Origin: Streptomyces coeruleorubidus
Lineage (GTDB): Bacteria > Actinomycetota > Actinomycetes > Streptomycetales > Streptomycetaceae
DNA length: 64,000 nt
Reading direction: 5' to 3'
NCBI RefSeq assembly: GCF_028885415.1
Contig: NZ_CP118527.1
Location: forward strand, 9,052,001-9,116,000
Shown here: positions 51,534-61,666 of the stretch, one piece after another
Layout of the letters: the number at the start of each line of letters is the position of its first letter
How positions within the stretch are numbered: position 1 is the first letter of the stretch
Translations under genes and position numbers: made by a program
The notes under the pieces: model-generated
Database searches by the model: none
The model's input: only the letters and a program-made list of their open reading frames with translations
Told to the model about the DNA's origin: nothing

Positions 51534-52432
51534 CAACCACAGACATGCCGCGCAAGGCCGACGCCGATTCCGCACGGGCCGTCTCCAGGAAGCGGCCCCG
51601 CGGCGCGGTCGGCGGCGGGCTTCGGCGCGCGGTGCCCCCGACGACACTGCTGTGGGTCCTGGCGGCCCTCTACGGGCTGCCGGTGCTGTGGTTCGTCCTC
51701 AGCTCCTTCAAGCCGGCGGGAGACCTGTTCTCCCTTCCGCTGACGCTGTTTCCGGAAGACCCCACCGTGTCGGGTTACAAGGCGGCGTGGGACAGTGCCA
51801 ACTTCTCCCAGTACTTCATCAACACGACCATCGTGTGTGTGATCGCGACGATCCTCACGGTGGGAGTCAGCTGTTGCACGGGGTACGCGCTGGCCAAGTA
51901 CGACAACAAGTGGCTCAAGGTCTTCTTCGTCGGCATCCTGGCCACCACGATGCTGCCGGGCGAGGTCATGCTCGCCCCGCAGTTCCTGGTGGTCCGCGAC
52001 CTCGGCCTCTACAACTCGCTCGCCGGCATCATCCTCCCGGCCGTGCTCACCGCGACCGGATGCTTCATGTTCCGCCAGTTCTTCCTGACGGTCCCCGACG
52101 AGCTCATCGAGGCCGCCCGCATCGACGGGGCGCGTGAGCTGTCGATCTTCCTGCGGATCATGGTGCCGATCTCCCGGCCCATCATGCTGACGCTCGCCAT
52201 CCTGTCGTTCCAGTGGCGGTGGAACGACTACATCTGGCCGCTGCTGATGCTCAACGACCCCGAGAAGTTCACCGTGCAGATCGGCATCCAGAGCCTCGTC
52301 GGGGCGCAGAACATCAACTGGTCGGTGGTGCTCGGCGGATCGGTCATCTCCATGATCCCTTTGATCGTCGTCTTCCTGGTGTTCCAGCGTTATGTCATGA
52401 ACGCCAACATCAATGCCGGACTGAAGGACTGA
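51530..52432 (+). CDS. sugar ABC transporter permease (MalG type)
   Basis: The 300-residue protein has a basic N-terminal tail, six spans and the EAA loop (IEAARIDGARELSIFLRIMV). It forms the channel with the preceding permease. The C terminus (NANINAGLKD) is of the MalG type. The gene for an alpha/alpha-barrel enzyme begins 2 bases after its stop. Confidence 0.88.
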   Translation: MTTTDMPRKADADSARAVSRKRPRGAVGGGLRRAVPPTTLLWVLAALYGLPVLWFVLSSFKPAGDLFSLPLTLFPEDPTVSGYKAAWDSANFSQYFINTTIVCVIATILTVGVSCCTGYALAKYDNKWLKVFFVGILATTMLPGEVMLAPQFLVVRDLGLYNSLAGIILPAVLTATGCFMFRQFFLTVPDELIEAARIDGARELSIFLRIMVPISRPIMLTLAILSFQWRWNDYIWPLLMLNDPEKFTVQIGIQSLVGAQNINWSVVLGGSVISMIPLIVVFLVFQRYVMNANINAGLKD

Positions 52433-52434
52433 CC

Positions 52435-54153
52435 TTGCCCACCCCGCTCGACCACGAGTTCGTCCGCGCGGTGGCCGGCGCCGCCGACCGGTCGGCCGCC
52501 CCGCTGGCGGCCCGCCCCGGCGAAGAACCCGCCGGTGTGCCCCACCGCGCTCTGGCGCGCCGGGTGAAGACTCTGGTCGCGGCGTACCGTTCCCCGGACT
52601 CGGCGCTGCACGGCAGCAGTCAGGCCGTCGCCGCCGCGACGACCCACCTCGCCGCCCTCCGGGCCGCGCAGACCACCACCGGTCTCTTCGCCGGCGGCGA
52701 CAACGTGCAGTCACCGCCGGACTCCGCGTTCACCGTCAACGACGTGTGCGACGCGCACGTCCTCGCCGCGGGCGCGGGGCCGGAACTGCGTGACGTCACG
52801 GCCGCGCTCGCCGAGATCGCCGGCGCCGCCTGCGAAAGTCTCCTGACCGGTGGGGTGCACACCCCGAACCACCGCTGGGAGCTGTGCGCGGCGCTGGCCC
52901 GCTTGCACCGGTCGTTCCCCGACGACCGGCTGCTCGACCGTGTCGAGGAGTGGCTCGCCGAGGGCGTCGACATCGACGCGGAGGGCCTGTACTCGGAACG
53001 GAGCGCCAACTACGCGGCCCACGTGTCCAACCCTTCGCTGCTGCTGCTCGCCGACGTGCTCGGCCGCGCCGACCTGCCGGACGCAGTCGAACGCAATCTC
53101 GCCACGACCCTGGACCTCGTCAGGCCGGACGGCACGGTGGAGACCGTCCACTCGCGACGGCAGGACCAGCACCACCCGTTCCCGCTCGCGCCCTACCTGC
53201 CGCACTATCGGCTGCTCGCGATCCGCACCGGCCGGGGCGACTTCAGCCGGGCCGCGCGGCAGGCGGCCGCCGGCGGCATCGACGACCCCGGCCTGCTCGC
53301 CGAGACCCTCCTCACCCCGGACCTGTGCCGCGTCCTGCCGACACCGGCCGCACAGGCGCTTCCGCGCGAGAGGTACATCACCACCGCGGGCCTCGCCGCA
53401 CGCGCCTCGGCCACCGCGCACACGGTGGTGTACGGCGGCTCCGACGTGCCCGAGCACCGGCGCATCCGCTCGGGCCTCGCCTGCAATCCCACCTTCCTGC
53501 GCCTGTTCGCCGGCGACGCGGTCCTCGACGCGGTCCGCCTCTCACGGGGATTCTTCGACCTGGGCCCGTTCCGTGCCGCCGACATGCAAGGGCTCGCCGA
53601 CAGCCGCTACCGGCTCACCGAAACCCTCTCGGCCGCCTACTACCAGCCGCTCCCACCGGGCCGGCGACGGGACGACGGCGCCTATCGGATGGCGGACGAG
53701 GGACGCTTCTCGGCCGCGATGGCCTTCCCGGACCGGCCTGGGGACGAGATCTCCCACACGACCCGCGTCGAGGTGGACCTGAGGGAGGACGGTGCCGACC
53801 TGCGGATCGACATGAGCGGACCACGGGTGCCCTGGGCCCTCGAACTGACCTTCCGGCCGGGAGGCGTGCCGGAGGGCGCCGTACCGATCGGCGACGGGCG
53901 CTGGTGCCTGACCACCGGGCCGATGACCTACCGGGTCGGTGACGACGAGATCCGGATCGAGGCCGGCGTTGAGGCAGGCGAACCACTGGCCGGGCCGGAC
54001 CGGAGCGACGTCCTGCGGTACGACCCGGGTCAGGACTACACCGTGGTGGGCGGCACCGATGCCACGACCGGGAACCGCGTCTACGTCGGTGGACATGGCC
54101 CGCACACGCTGACCGTCGCACTGCGCGCCCGCCGGCCCGCACCTGTCGTGTGA
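52435..54153 (+). CDS. uncharacterised cytoplasmic alpha/alpha-barrel carbohydrate-active protein
   Basis: The 572-residue protein starts with TTG at 52435, chosen because GAAGGA lies 6 bases upstream and the previous gene stops 2 bases before. There is no signal peptide. The first 380 residues are helical pairs (ELCAALARLHRSFPDDRLLD, YSERSANYAAHVSNPSLLLL, RQDQHHPFPLAPYLPHYRLL), and the rest is beta-rich (SHTTRVEVDLREDGADLRID). This toroid plus beta-sandwich layout resembles heparinase II/III-like and other polysaccharide lyases, but I cannot match a named family. Its place in a sugar ABC operon suggests it cleaves the imported oligosaccharide. Confidence 0.6.
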   Translation: MPTPLDHEFVRAVAGAADRSAAPLAARPGEEPAGVPHRALARRVKTLVAAYRSPDSALHGSSQAVAAATTHLAALRAAQTTTGLFAGGDNVQSPPDSAFTVNDVCDAHVLAAGAGPELRDVTAALAEIAGAACESLLTGGVHTPNHRWELCAALARLHRSFPDDRLLDRVEEWLAEGVDIDAEGLYSERSANYAAHVSNPSLLLLADVLGRADLPDAVERNLATTLDLVRPDGTVETVHSRRQDQHHPFPLAPYLPHYRLLAIRTGRGDFSRAARQAAAGGIDDPGLLAETLLTPDLCRVLPTPAAQALPRERYITTAGLAARASATAHTVVYGGSDVPEHRRIRSGLACNPTFLRLFAGDAVLDAVRLSRGFFDLGPFRAADMQGLADSRYRLTETLSAAYYQPLPPGRRRDDGAYRMADEGRFSAAMAFPDRPGDEISHTTRVEVDLREDGADLRIDMSGPRVPWALELTFRPGGVPEGAVPIGDGRWCLTTGPMTYRVGDDEIRIEAGVEAGEPLAGPDRSDVLRYDPGQDYTVVGGTDATTGNRVYVGGHGPHTLTVALRARRPAPVV

Positions 54154-54204
54154 CCCCGACGATCCATATCATGGCCACCTCAGGCATGAAGGGCTGATCC
54201 ACCC

Positions 54205-56037
54205 GTGCACCTCCCTCACCAGCGCGGCCCGTTGCACGACCTCCCCGACACCCCTCAGGCGTACGACGCCGTCCTCGCCGACGTCACCGAGCAGGCCCTG
54301 GCCCGCATGACGCCGGAGGGCAACCTCGAACACCCCGACTGCGTCGACGACATCGGCGACACCTCCCTCGGCGTCACCTCCCTGCTCGCCCTCGCCTGGC
54401 AGCGCACCAAGGACCCCCGCCTGCCGGAGGCGGTGCGCCGCAGTCTCGCCTTCCACCTCGACGAGCGCGTCTACACCGAGGACAACCCCGGCTACCCCAA
54501 CCTGAAGGCGCGCGACTCGGGCCTGCCGTACGCCCGTTACACCCTGGCGGCCGGCGCCCACCCCATCGGCGACTGGCCGAGCACGGTGTGGGCCCTGCTC
54601 CAGGCGGTGAACGTGCTGGACGCGGCGAATGGCCTGGTCGAGGACGGACAGCGCGCCCGGCTCGTCGAGGTGGCGCACGGCTACTGGCGCTGGCTGACGG
54701 AGGTGACGTTCTTCAACCCGCAGGAGGCCGGCAACCAGGCGATCGGCTGCGTGGTCGGCGGCCTGATGCTGGCCCGGCACCTGCCGCCCTCGGACAGCGA
54801 GTCGGTGCGACGGCGCGCCATGCGGCTGTACGAGGACGAGATCCGCGCCCACCGGGTCCGCGACCGCGGCGCGCTCCTGCCGCCCGAGCACGGCGGCGCC
54901 TATGACAACAACTACGGCCCGATCTCCCTGTCCTTCCTCGCCCAGGCCCACCGGGTCAGCGGCGAGGAGATCTTCGCCGAGGACGGCGACGCGCTCGCCC
55001 GCTACATCGACGCCCGCCTGACGAGCGGCGGCTTCGACAACGGCGGCCCGCGCTACAGCGAGCAGCACTCCGCCTTCGAGTCGGTGCTGGGCCTGCGCTA
55101 CTTCAGCGCCCGCATCGGCTCCGACCTGGGCCGCTACCGGGGCGACAGCCGCTGGGCCCGGCACGCGTGCAAGGCGGACGGCGGGGTCGACGGGCACTTC
55201 GCGTGGATGCTGGTCTGGCAGATCCAGGACACCACGCGCTGGCACCGCGCCCCGGCCACGGTCGCCGCCCGGCACCAACTGCGCGCCGGCTCGGTGTCGG
55301 TGGCCTTCGACGACCGCATGACGCCCTCGCTGGTCGAGGCCGCGGGCACCTACTACCTGCCGGCCGCCGTCAACCGCCAGCACGGCTTCGGCCCCGTGAC
55401 CGACGGCTTCCTGCTGTCCCGCCCGATGGGCGAGGTCCGCGTCCGGGACGTGACCGCCGACGGACTGACGGCCAAGCTGGTCACCAAGCCGGTCGTGGGC
55501 CGCGACCACGTCCTGCGCCACGTCCGGTCCCTGTACGTCACCGACGGCACGAGCCTGTGGACGACGGTCGCCGTGGAACGGCTCCCGGGCACGCCGTACC
55601 TGCTCGCCGGCCTGCCCTACGCCGCCGACGACGGCGACCGGGTACGCCGGACATCGGAGCCCCGGGCGACGTCGGCGGGCCCACTGCGGCTGACGCATCC
55701 GAGCCCGGACGACCCGCACCACTTCGACGCCCGCACGGACACCACCCAGGAGCAGGCCGCCTTCGCCCTGGCCGCCGACCCGCGCGGCTACGGCAACCCC
55801 GACGAGGGCTGGCGCCACCTGGTCGCCTCGACCGCCTTGGAAGCCGGACCGGCCCCCGGCGCACCCGAGGACCTGCACGTCTTCGCCGTGCGCTACGGCC
55901 GGGACGACAGCGCGTTCACGCCCAGGTTCGAGCGCGACGGAACGGCCCTGACGGTCCGTACCGAGGCGTTCACGGCCGTGATCGGCGACGCGGCGGGCGG
56001 CGCGGACGCGGAACCGGAGCTCACGCTCGGGCGCTGA
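54205..56037 (+). CDS. uncharacterised cytoplasmic alpha/alpha-barrel protein, second of the pair
   Basis: The 610-residue protein has no signal peptide. Residues about 30-380 are helical hairpins (NLEHPDCVDDIGDTSLGVTS; QEAGNQAIGCVVGGLMLARH; EHGGAYDNNYGPISLSFLAQ), and the C-terminal third is beta-rich (LRHVRSLYVTDGTSLWTTVA). It is like glycosidases or lyases of toroid fold, with several acidic and aromatic residues near the expected cleft, but no family is recognised. It follows the 52435 gene by 51 bases. GTG at 54205 is a plausible start with AAGGG about 12 bases upstream; a TATCAT -10-like element lies at 54167. Confidence 0.58.
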   Translation: MHLPHQRGPLHDLPDTPQAYDAVLADVTEQALARMTPEGNLEHPDCVDDIGDTSLGVTSLLALAWQRTKDPRLPEAVRRSLAFHLDERVYTEDNPGYPNLKARDSGLPYARYTLAAGAHPIGDWPSTVWALLQAVNVLDAANGLVEDGQRARLVEVAHGYWRWLTEVTFFNPQEAGNQAIGCVVGGLMLARHLPPSDSESVRRRAMRLYEDEIRAHRVRDRGALLPPEHGGAYDNNYGPISLSFLAQAHRVSGEEIFAEDGDALARYIDARLTSGGFDNGGPRYSEQHSAFESVLGLRYFSARIGSDLGRYRGDSRWARHACKADGGVDGHFAWMLVWQIQDTTRWHRAPATVAARHQLRAGSVSVAFDDRMTPSLVEAAGTYYLPAAVNRQHGFGPVTDGFLLSRPMGEVRVRDVTADGLTAKLVTKPVVGRDHVLRHVRSLYVTDGTSLWTTVAVERLPGTPYLLAGLPYAADDGDRVRRTSEPRATSAGPLRLTHPSPDDPHHFDARTDTTQEQAAFALAADPRGYGNPDEGWRHLVASTALEAGPAPGAPEDLHVFAVRYGRDDSAFTPRFERDGTALTVRTEAFTAVIGDAAGGADAEPELTLGR

Positions 56038-56050
56038 CCCCGCCGGCCGG

Positions 56051-56713
56051 TCACCCCTGCGCGTCCACACACGGCAGCGCGGACTGAGGCACGACGAGGT
56101 CGGCCCGGTCCCGGGTCGTGGCGACCAGTTCGGCGTTGCGCTGGTCCGAGCGCATCACCCACGCCACGGCCTCCTCGTGGCTCTTGCCGAACTCCTCGTG
56201 CCGGGCGACCAGTCGCCGCAGCCGCTCCGGCTCGGGGAGTTCGCAGAACCACACCTCGTCGAGCCAGCGGTGGACCCGGGCCCAGGCGCCGGTCTCCAGC
56301 AGGAGGTAGTTTCCCTCGGTCACGACGAGCCGGGCCGTCGGCGGCACCGGGATCGCCCCCGCGATCGGCTGCTCCAGGACGCGTTCGAAGCCGGGCGCGT
56401 ACACGACGTCGTCATGCGTTTCCTCGCGCAGCCGCCGCAGCAGCGCCGCGTACCCGGCCGCGTCGAACGTGTCGGGCGCGCCCTTGCGGTCCCGGCGGCC
56501 GAGCCGCTCCAGTTCGGCGTCGGCGAGATGGAAGCCGTCCATGGGGACGTGCGCCACCCACGGGTCGCCGGATCCGTTCAGTTCCCGCACCAGCCGTTCG
56601 GCGAGCGTCGACTTGCCCGCGCCGGGGCTGCCGGTGATACCGAGGATCGCGCGCCGGCCGGCCTGAGGCAGGACCCGGGCACGGCGGACGAGGTCGTCGA
56701 AGGTGATTGGCAC
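56051..56713 (-). CDS. P-loop nucleoside/sugar kinase (uridine kinase-like)
   Basis: The 220-residue protein has a Walker A motif GSPGAGKS near residue 27, followed by [17 protein letters not shown] and [10 protein letters not shown], typical of the uridine kinase/phosphoribulokinase-like small kinases called nucleoside/nucleotide kinase family. The substrate may be a nucleoside, fructose or pantothenate-like alcohol. GTG at 56713 starts just before the domain. It converges with the barrel gene at 54205 and is divergent from the HAD/GH65 pair. Confidence 0.8.
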   Translation of the reverse strand: MPITFDDLVRRARVLPQAGRRAILGITGSPGAGKSTLAERLVRELNGSGDPWVAHVPMDGFHLADAELERLGRRDRKGAPDTFDAAGYAALLRRLREETHDDVVYAPGFERVLEQPIAGAIPVPPTARLVVTEGNYLLLETGAWARVHRWLDEVWFCELPEPERLRRLVARHEEFGKSHEEAVAWVMRSDQRNAELVATTRDRADLVVPQSALPCVDAQG

Positions 56714-56831
56714 GCAGGAGAGTGTGTCACCGGCGTCCGGGCTCGGGCGTCGAGAGTCCCGCACTCCTCGTGCCCCAACAGTGTGGTGTGCGCCACTCAC
56801 TGGACACCGCGGGCCGGGGAACCGGACCTGT

Positions 56832-57569
56832 ATGACGCAGCTCGGACTCCCCGAAGACATCCACGCCTGCCTCTTCGACCTCGACGGTGTCGTCACCAAG
56901 ACGGCCGTCGTGCACGCGGCCGCCTGGAAGGAGATGTTCGACGCCTTCCTGCGCGAGCGCGACGGCGCGGACTTCCGGCCGTTCGACGCGTCCGACTACG
57001 ACGAGTACGTCGACGGCCTGCCACGGGCCGACGGCGTGCGCACCTTCCTCGCGTCCCGCGGCATCGACCTGCCCGACGGCGACCCCGACGACCCACCCGG
57101 AGCACAGACCGTGCACGGACTCGGCAACCGCAAGAACGAGCTGGTCCTCGACAAGATCCGCACCGAGGGCGTCGAGGCCTACGACGGCACCCTGCGCTAT
57201 CTGGAGGCCGTCCGCGCCCTCGGCCTGAGCACCGCCATCGTCTCCTCCAGCGCCAACTGCCGGGACGTGCTGCGCTCGATCGGCGCCGAGCACTTCTTCG
57301 ACGTACGGATCGACGGTGTGGTCGCCGCCGAGCGCAAGCTGCCCGGCAAACCGCGCCCCGACACGTTCCTGGCCGCCGCCGAGGACCTCGGCGTCGAACC
57401 GACCGAGGCAGCCGTCTTCGAGGACGCCCTGGCCGGCATGGACGCGGGCCGCGCGGGCCGTTTCGGGTACGTCGTCGGCGTCGACCGCGTGGGACAGACC
57501 GACGCGCTGTACACACACGGCGCCGACGTCGTGGTGAAGGACCTCGCCGAACTGGGGGACACGGAGTGA
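56832..57569 (+). CDS. beta-phosphoglucomutase family HAD enzyme
   Basis: The 245-residue protein has HAD motif I FDLDGVVT, the extended cap region [14 protein letters not shown], motif II in IVSSSANC, motif III Lys in GKPRPDTF and motif [13 protein letters not shown]. This is the actinobacterial beta-phosphoglucomutase type usually paired with GH65. It should convert beta-glucose 1-phosphate to glucose 6-phosphate. ATG at 56832 precedes the family start. Its TGA overlaps the next GTG. Confidence 0.87.
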   Translation: MTQLGLPEDIHACLFDLDGVVTKTAVVHAAAWKEMFDAFLRERDGADFRPFDASDYDEYVDGLPRADGVRTFLASRGIDLPDGDPDDPPGAQTVHGLGNRKNELVLDKIRTEGVEAYDGTLRYLEAVRALGLSTAIVSSSANCRDVLRSIGAEHFFDVRIDGVVAAERKLPGKPRPDTFLAAAEDLGVEPTEAAVFEDALAGMDAGRAGRFGYVVGVDRVGQTDALYTHGADVVVKDLAELGDTE

Positions 57570-59920
57570 TCACACAGCGGGCGTTCGACGTCGAACCCTG
57601 GACGGTGCGCGAGACGGAGCTCAACCTCGACCTCCTGGCACAGAGCGAGTCCGTGTTCGCCCTGTCCAACGGCCACGTCGGCTGGCGCGGCAACCTCGAC
57701 GAGGGCGAACCGCACGGCCTGCCCGGCTCCTACCTCAACGGCGTCCACGAACTGCACCCGCTGCCGTACGCCGAGGCCGGATACGGCTATCCCGAGTCCG
57801 GCCAGACCTCCATCGACGTTACCAACGGCAAGGTGCTGCGGCTGCTGGTCGACGACGAGCCGTTCGACCTGCGCTACGGACGCCTCGTCACCCATGAACG
57901 GACCTTGGACCTGCGGCGCGGCGTGCTGGAACGGGTCTGCGAGTGGACCTCCCCGGCCGGCTCGACGGTCCGGGTGCGCTCCACGCGGCTGGTGTCCCTG
58001 ACCCAGCGGGCGATCGCCGCCGTGGCGTACGAGGTGGAGCCCGTCGACAGCCGTACCCGCGTGGTCGTCCAGTCGGAGCTCGTCGCCAACGAGAGCCTGC
58101 CCGGGCCGGACGGCGACCCGCGCGCCGCACGGGCGCTGAAGTCGCCGCTGGAACCGGAGGAGGACCTCGCCTCGGGCAGCCGGCTGCGCCTGGTCCACCG
58201 CACCCGGCGCAGCGGCCTCAGGGTCGCCGTGGCCGCCGACCACCTCGTCACCGGCCCGGAACGGACCACGACCAGCAGCGAGAGCAACGTGGACGTGGCC
58301 CGGCTGACCGTCACCTCCGTCCTGGAGCCGGGGGAGCGGCTACGGGTGGAGAAGCTCGTCGCGCACGGCTGGTCCGGCGCCCGCTCCCGGCCCGCGATGA
58401 GCGACCAGGTCGAGGCTGCCCTGGCGGCGGCCGCGCACAGCGGCTGGTGGGGGCTCCTGAAGGACCAGCGGGCCTACCTCGACGACTTCTGGGCGCGCGC
58501 CGACGTCGAGATCGACGGCGACGAGGAGATCCAGCAGGCCGTCCGCTTCGCCCTCTTCCACGTCCTCCAGGCCGGCGCCCGCGCCGAACAGCGCGCCATC
58601 CCCGCCAAGGGACTCACCGGCTCCGGCTACGACGGCCACGCCTTCTGGGACACCGAGGCGTTCGTGTTGCCGGTGCTGACCTACACCGCGCCGGCCGCGG
58701 CCGCCGAGGCCCTGCGCTGGCGCCTCGACACCCTGCCCGCCGCCCGCGAGCGCGCGGCCCAGCTCGGCCTGCGCGGCGCCGCGTTCCCCTGGCGCACCAT
58801 CGAGGGCTCGGAAGGCTCCGCGTACTGGCCGGCCGGCACGGCCGCCTTCCACGTCGGCGCCGACATCGCGGACGCCGTGGTGCGGTACGTGGCGGCCACC
58901 GGAGACGAGGAGTTCGAGCGCGAGGTGGGCGTGGAGCTGCTGGTGGAGACCGCCCGCCTGTGGCGCTCCCTCGGCCACCACGACGACCGGGGCGTCTTCC
59001 ACATCGACGGCGTCACCGGACCGGACGAGTACAGCGCGATCGCCGACGACAACACGTACACCAACCTCATGGCCCGGGCGAACCTGCTGGCCGCCGCCGA
59101 CGCCTGCAAACGCCACCCCGACGAGGCGGCCCGGCTCGGCGCCGACGAGGAGGAGACGGCCGCCTGGCGGGACGCCGCCGAAGCCGTGCACGTCCCCTAC
59201 AACGAGGAGCTCGGCGTGCACGAACAGCACGCCGGCTTCACCCGCTACCAGCGCTGGGACTTCGACCGCACCGGCCCGGACCAGTACCCGCTGATGCTCC
59301 ACTTCCCGTACTTCGACCTGTACCGCAAGCAGGTGATCAAGCAGGCGGACCTGGTGCTGGCGATGTACACCTGCGGCAGCTTCTTCGAGGAGTACTTCGA
59401 CGAGGAGCAGATCGCCCGCAACTTCGCCTACTACGAGCCGCTGACCGTACGGGACTCCTCCCTGTCGGCCTGTGTCCAGGCCGTCATGGCCGCCCGGACC
59501 GGCCACCTGGACCTGGCCTGCGCCTACACGGCCGAGGCCGCCCTGATGGACCTCGGGGACCTGGAGCACAACACCCGCGACGGGCTGCACATCGCCTCGC
59601 TGGCCGGTACCTGGATGGCGCTGGTCGCCGGGTTCGGCGGTATGCGGTGCGTCGACGGCGGCCTGCGGTTCGCGCCCCGCCTGCCCGAGAGGTACAGCCG
59701 GCTGGCCTTCACGGTGGGGTTCCTCGGCCGGTGCCTGCGGGTGGAGCTGACGGCCGGGCAGGCCACCTACACCCTGCGCTCGGGCCCGCCCTTGACGATC
59801 CGTCACCACGGCACCGAGGTGACGGTGCGTGAGGACGCCCCCGTCACCCGCCCCGTTCCCCCGTTGACCCAGCGTTCGGCCCCGAGCCAGCCACCGCACC
59901 GCGCCCCGAACGCCCGCTGA
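57566..59920 (+). CDS. glycoside hydrolase family 65 (disaccharide phosphorylase type)
   Basis: The 784-residue protein has the GH65 layout: an N-terminal beta-sandwich (to about residue 270), an alpha/alpha-barrel with the key region [20 protein letters not shown] containing the catalytic acid Glu, [10 protein letters not shown] with phosphate-site residues, and a C-terminal beta-sheet domain. Members phosphorolyse maltose, trehalose or kojibiose to beta-glucose 1-phosphate. GTG at 57566 overlaps the HAD stop, so the pair forms a phosphorylase/mutase unit. The exact disaccharide cannot be read. Confidence 0.88.
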   Translation: MITQRAFDVEPWTVRETELNLDLLAQSESVFALSNGHVGWRGNLDEGEPHGLPGSYLNGVHELHPLPYAEAGYGYPESGQTSIDVTNGKVLRLLVDDEPFDLRYGRLVTHERTLDLRRGVLERVCEWTSPAGSTVRVRSTRLVSLTQRAIAAVAYEVEPVDSRTRVVVQSELVANESLPGPDGDPRAARALKSPLEPEEDLASGSRLRLVHRTRRSGLRVAVAADHLVTGPERTTTSSESNVDVARLTVTSVLEPGERLRVEKLVAHGWSGARSRPAMSDQVEAALAAAAHSGWWGLLKDQRAYLDDFWARADVEIDGDEEIQQAVRFALFHVLQAGARAEQRAIPAKGLTGSGYDGHAFWDTEAFVLPVLTYTAPAAAAEALRWRLDTLPAARERAAQLGLRGAAFPWRTIEGSEGSAYWPAGTAAFHVGADIADAVVRYVAATGDEEFEREVGVELLVETARLWRSLGHHDDRGVFHIDGVTGPDEYSAIADDNTYTNLMARANLLAAADACKRHPDEAARLGADEEETAAWRDAAEAVHVPYNEELGVHEQHAGFTRYQRWDFDRTGPDQYPLMLHFPYFDLYRKQVIKQADLVLAMYTCGSFFEEYFDEEQIARNFAYYEPLTVRDSSLSACVQAVMAARTGHLDLACAYTAEAALMDLGDLEHNTRDGLHIASLAGTWMALVAGFGGMRCVDGGLRFAPRLPERYSRLAFTVGFLGRCLRVELTAGQATYTLRSGPPLTIRHHGTEVTVREDAPVTRPVPPLTQRSAPSQPPHRAPNAR

Positions 59921-60081
59921 CTCCCCGGACCGCGTCAGCCACTTGGCCGTAATCCGCTCTGCACGTCCCCACCCCGCGGGTTAGCTTGGCCGTGTTTTCC
60001 GATTATCGGACCTCCGCGTCCGGCCCGCGGGCCGCGGAGGCCCTGGCGGCCCTACGACGCGTAGGGGGTAAGGGGTGGACG

Positions 60082-61575
60082 ATGTCCGACGGCGCGAACG
60101 CCATCCTCGTTCGTATGCGAAGACGCGAACAGGCGGCCGCCTCGGGCGCCACTCGCGGGACACGCGTCGACGGACCGCTCGCCGCGGTGGCCGCCGTCTT
60201 CACCGTCGCCCAGCTCGTCCTCGTCCGGCCCATCCTCGGCCTCGGCTGGGACGAGATCGTCTACGTCAGCCAGGTCACCTCCCACACTCCGGCGGCCTTC
60301 TTCAGCGCACCGCGCTCCCGGGGCGTCTCGCTGCTCGTGGCGCCCGTCGCGTCCTGGTCGTCGTCGATCCCGCTGCTGCGCGTCTACCTCGCCCTGCTCT
60401 CCGGCCTCGCCCTCTTCCTGGCCCTGCGCGCCTGGCGGGGCCTGTTCCCGACCCGGGTCCTGGTCGTCGGCGGCGCCCTTTTCGCCTCCCTGTGGGTGAC
60501 CCTCTTCTACGGTCCGCAGGCCATGCCCAACTACTGGGTCGCGATCGGCGCCCTGATCAGTGTGGGCTGCTTCCTGCGGGCCCGGGCGCAGCGTTCCGCT
60601 CGAGCGGCGCTGTGGGGCATCGCGGCGGGCGCCGCCCTCATGGCGTGGATGCGGCCCACCGACGCGGTCTGGGTGACCGTGCCGCTGCTCGCCATCACCC
60701 TGGTGCGCCGCCACTGGCGGCTCCTGCTCGTGCTCGTGGCAGGCCTCGCGGCGGGCGCCGTCCCGTGGGTGATCGAGGCCTACGTCGGGCACGGCGGCCT
60801 CGGGCAGCGGCTGTCCGACGCCTCCCGTATCCAGGGCGGACTGGGCTGGCAGATCGCCGTCGACGACCAGCTGCGCAGCCTGGGCGGACGGGCCCTGTGC
60901 CGGCCGTGCACCGGCTCGATGCCCCATCCCCTGGTCACCGTCTGGTGGTTCGTCCTGCCGGTGCTGGCCGGCCTCGGTCTCGTGGTCGCGGCCCGGGCCC
61001 GGCGCCTGGGACGGACGCTCGTCCCGCTGGTCTGCGCCGCCACGGCAGCCCTCCCGTACCTGTTCATGATCGGCTACGCGGCGCCCCGCTTCCTCCAGCC
61101 GACCTACGCGCTGCTCGCGATCCCGGTCGCCGACGCCCTGTGGCACCTGGTCAGGGCCCCGGGCGGGAAGTGGCGCCCGGTGGCCGCCGCCCTGGTCGCG
61201 CTCGGCCTGGCCGGGCATCTGGCGGTGCAGGTCGCCGTCCTGGAACGCACCGTGGCCCGCAACACCGACAGCCGCCGCGACTGGGACCGCACCGCCGGCG
61301 CGCTCCACCGCCTCGGCGTCCGCCCGCCCTGCCTGCTCACCGGCCACAACGCCCTCCCGATCGGCTACTACGCCGGCTGCTCCTCGGGCGCGACCGCCGG
61401 CCACAACGAGAACACCACCCCGGCGGCCGTCCTGCGCACCGCGCAGCGCCTCCCGGTCGCCCACCTCACCCCGGCCGGCGGCACACCGCCGGGCTACGCC
61501 CGCACCTGGCCCGTCCACCGGATCTCGAACCTGGACGTCCGCGTCGCACCGCCCGCACGGCGGACCGGCCCCTGA
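60082..61575 (+). CDS. GT-C type membrane glycosyltransferase-like protein
   Basis: The 497-residue protein has about ten membrane spans and the first-loop acidic motif GWDEIVYVSQV, as in ArnT/PMT-like enzymes. The C-terminal region after about residue 400 is extracytoplasmic (CLLTGHNALPIGYYAGCSSG). The acceptor is unknown. ATG at 60082 has AAGGGG 6 bases upstream. It stands between GH65 and the proteasome subunit gene and is not obviously linked to either. Confidence 0.75.
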   Translation: MSDGANAILVRMRRREQAAASGATRGTRVDGPLAAVAAVFTVAQLVLVRPILGLGWDEIVYVSQVTSHTPAAFFSAPRSRGVSLLVAPVASWSSSIPLLRVYLALLSGLALFLALRAWRGLFPTRVLVVGGALFASLWVTLFYGPQAMPNYWVAIGALISVGCFLRARAQRSARAALWGIAAGAALMAWMRPTDAVWVTVPLLAITLVRRHWRLLLVLVAGLAAGAVPWVIEAYVGHGGLGQRLSDASRIQGGLGWQIAVDDQLRSLGGRALCRPCTGSMPHPLVTVWWFVLPVLAGLGLVVAARARRLGRTLVPLVCAATAALPYLFMIGYAAPRFLQPTYALLAIPVADALWHLVRAPGGKWRPVAAALVALGLAGHLAVQVAVLERTVARNTDSRRDWDRTAGALHRLGVRPPCLLTGHNALPIGYYAGCSSGATAGHNENTTPAAVLRTAQRLPVAHLTPAGGTPPGYARTWPVHRISNLDVRVAPPARRTGP

Positions 61576-61666
61576 CGCCGCACGGCGCTCCCGCCCCAAC
61601 TCGCGTTTCCCGCCCACCCTGTTCAGGTAGGAGTCGGTTGACGGTCACGGACGAGGGGGGAACGCC

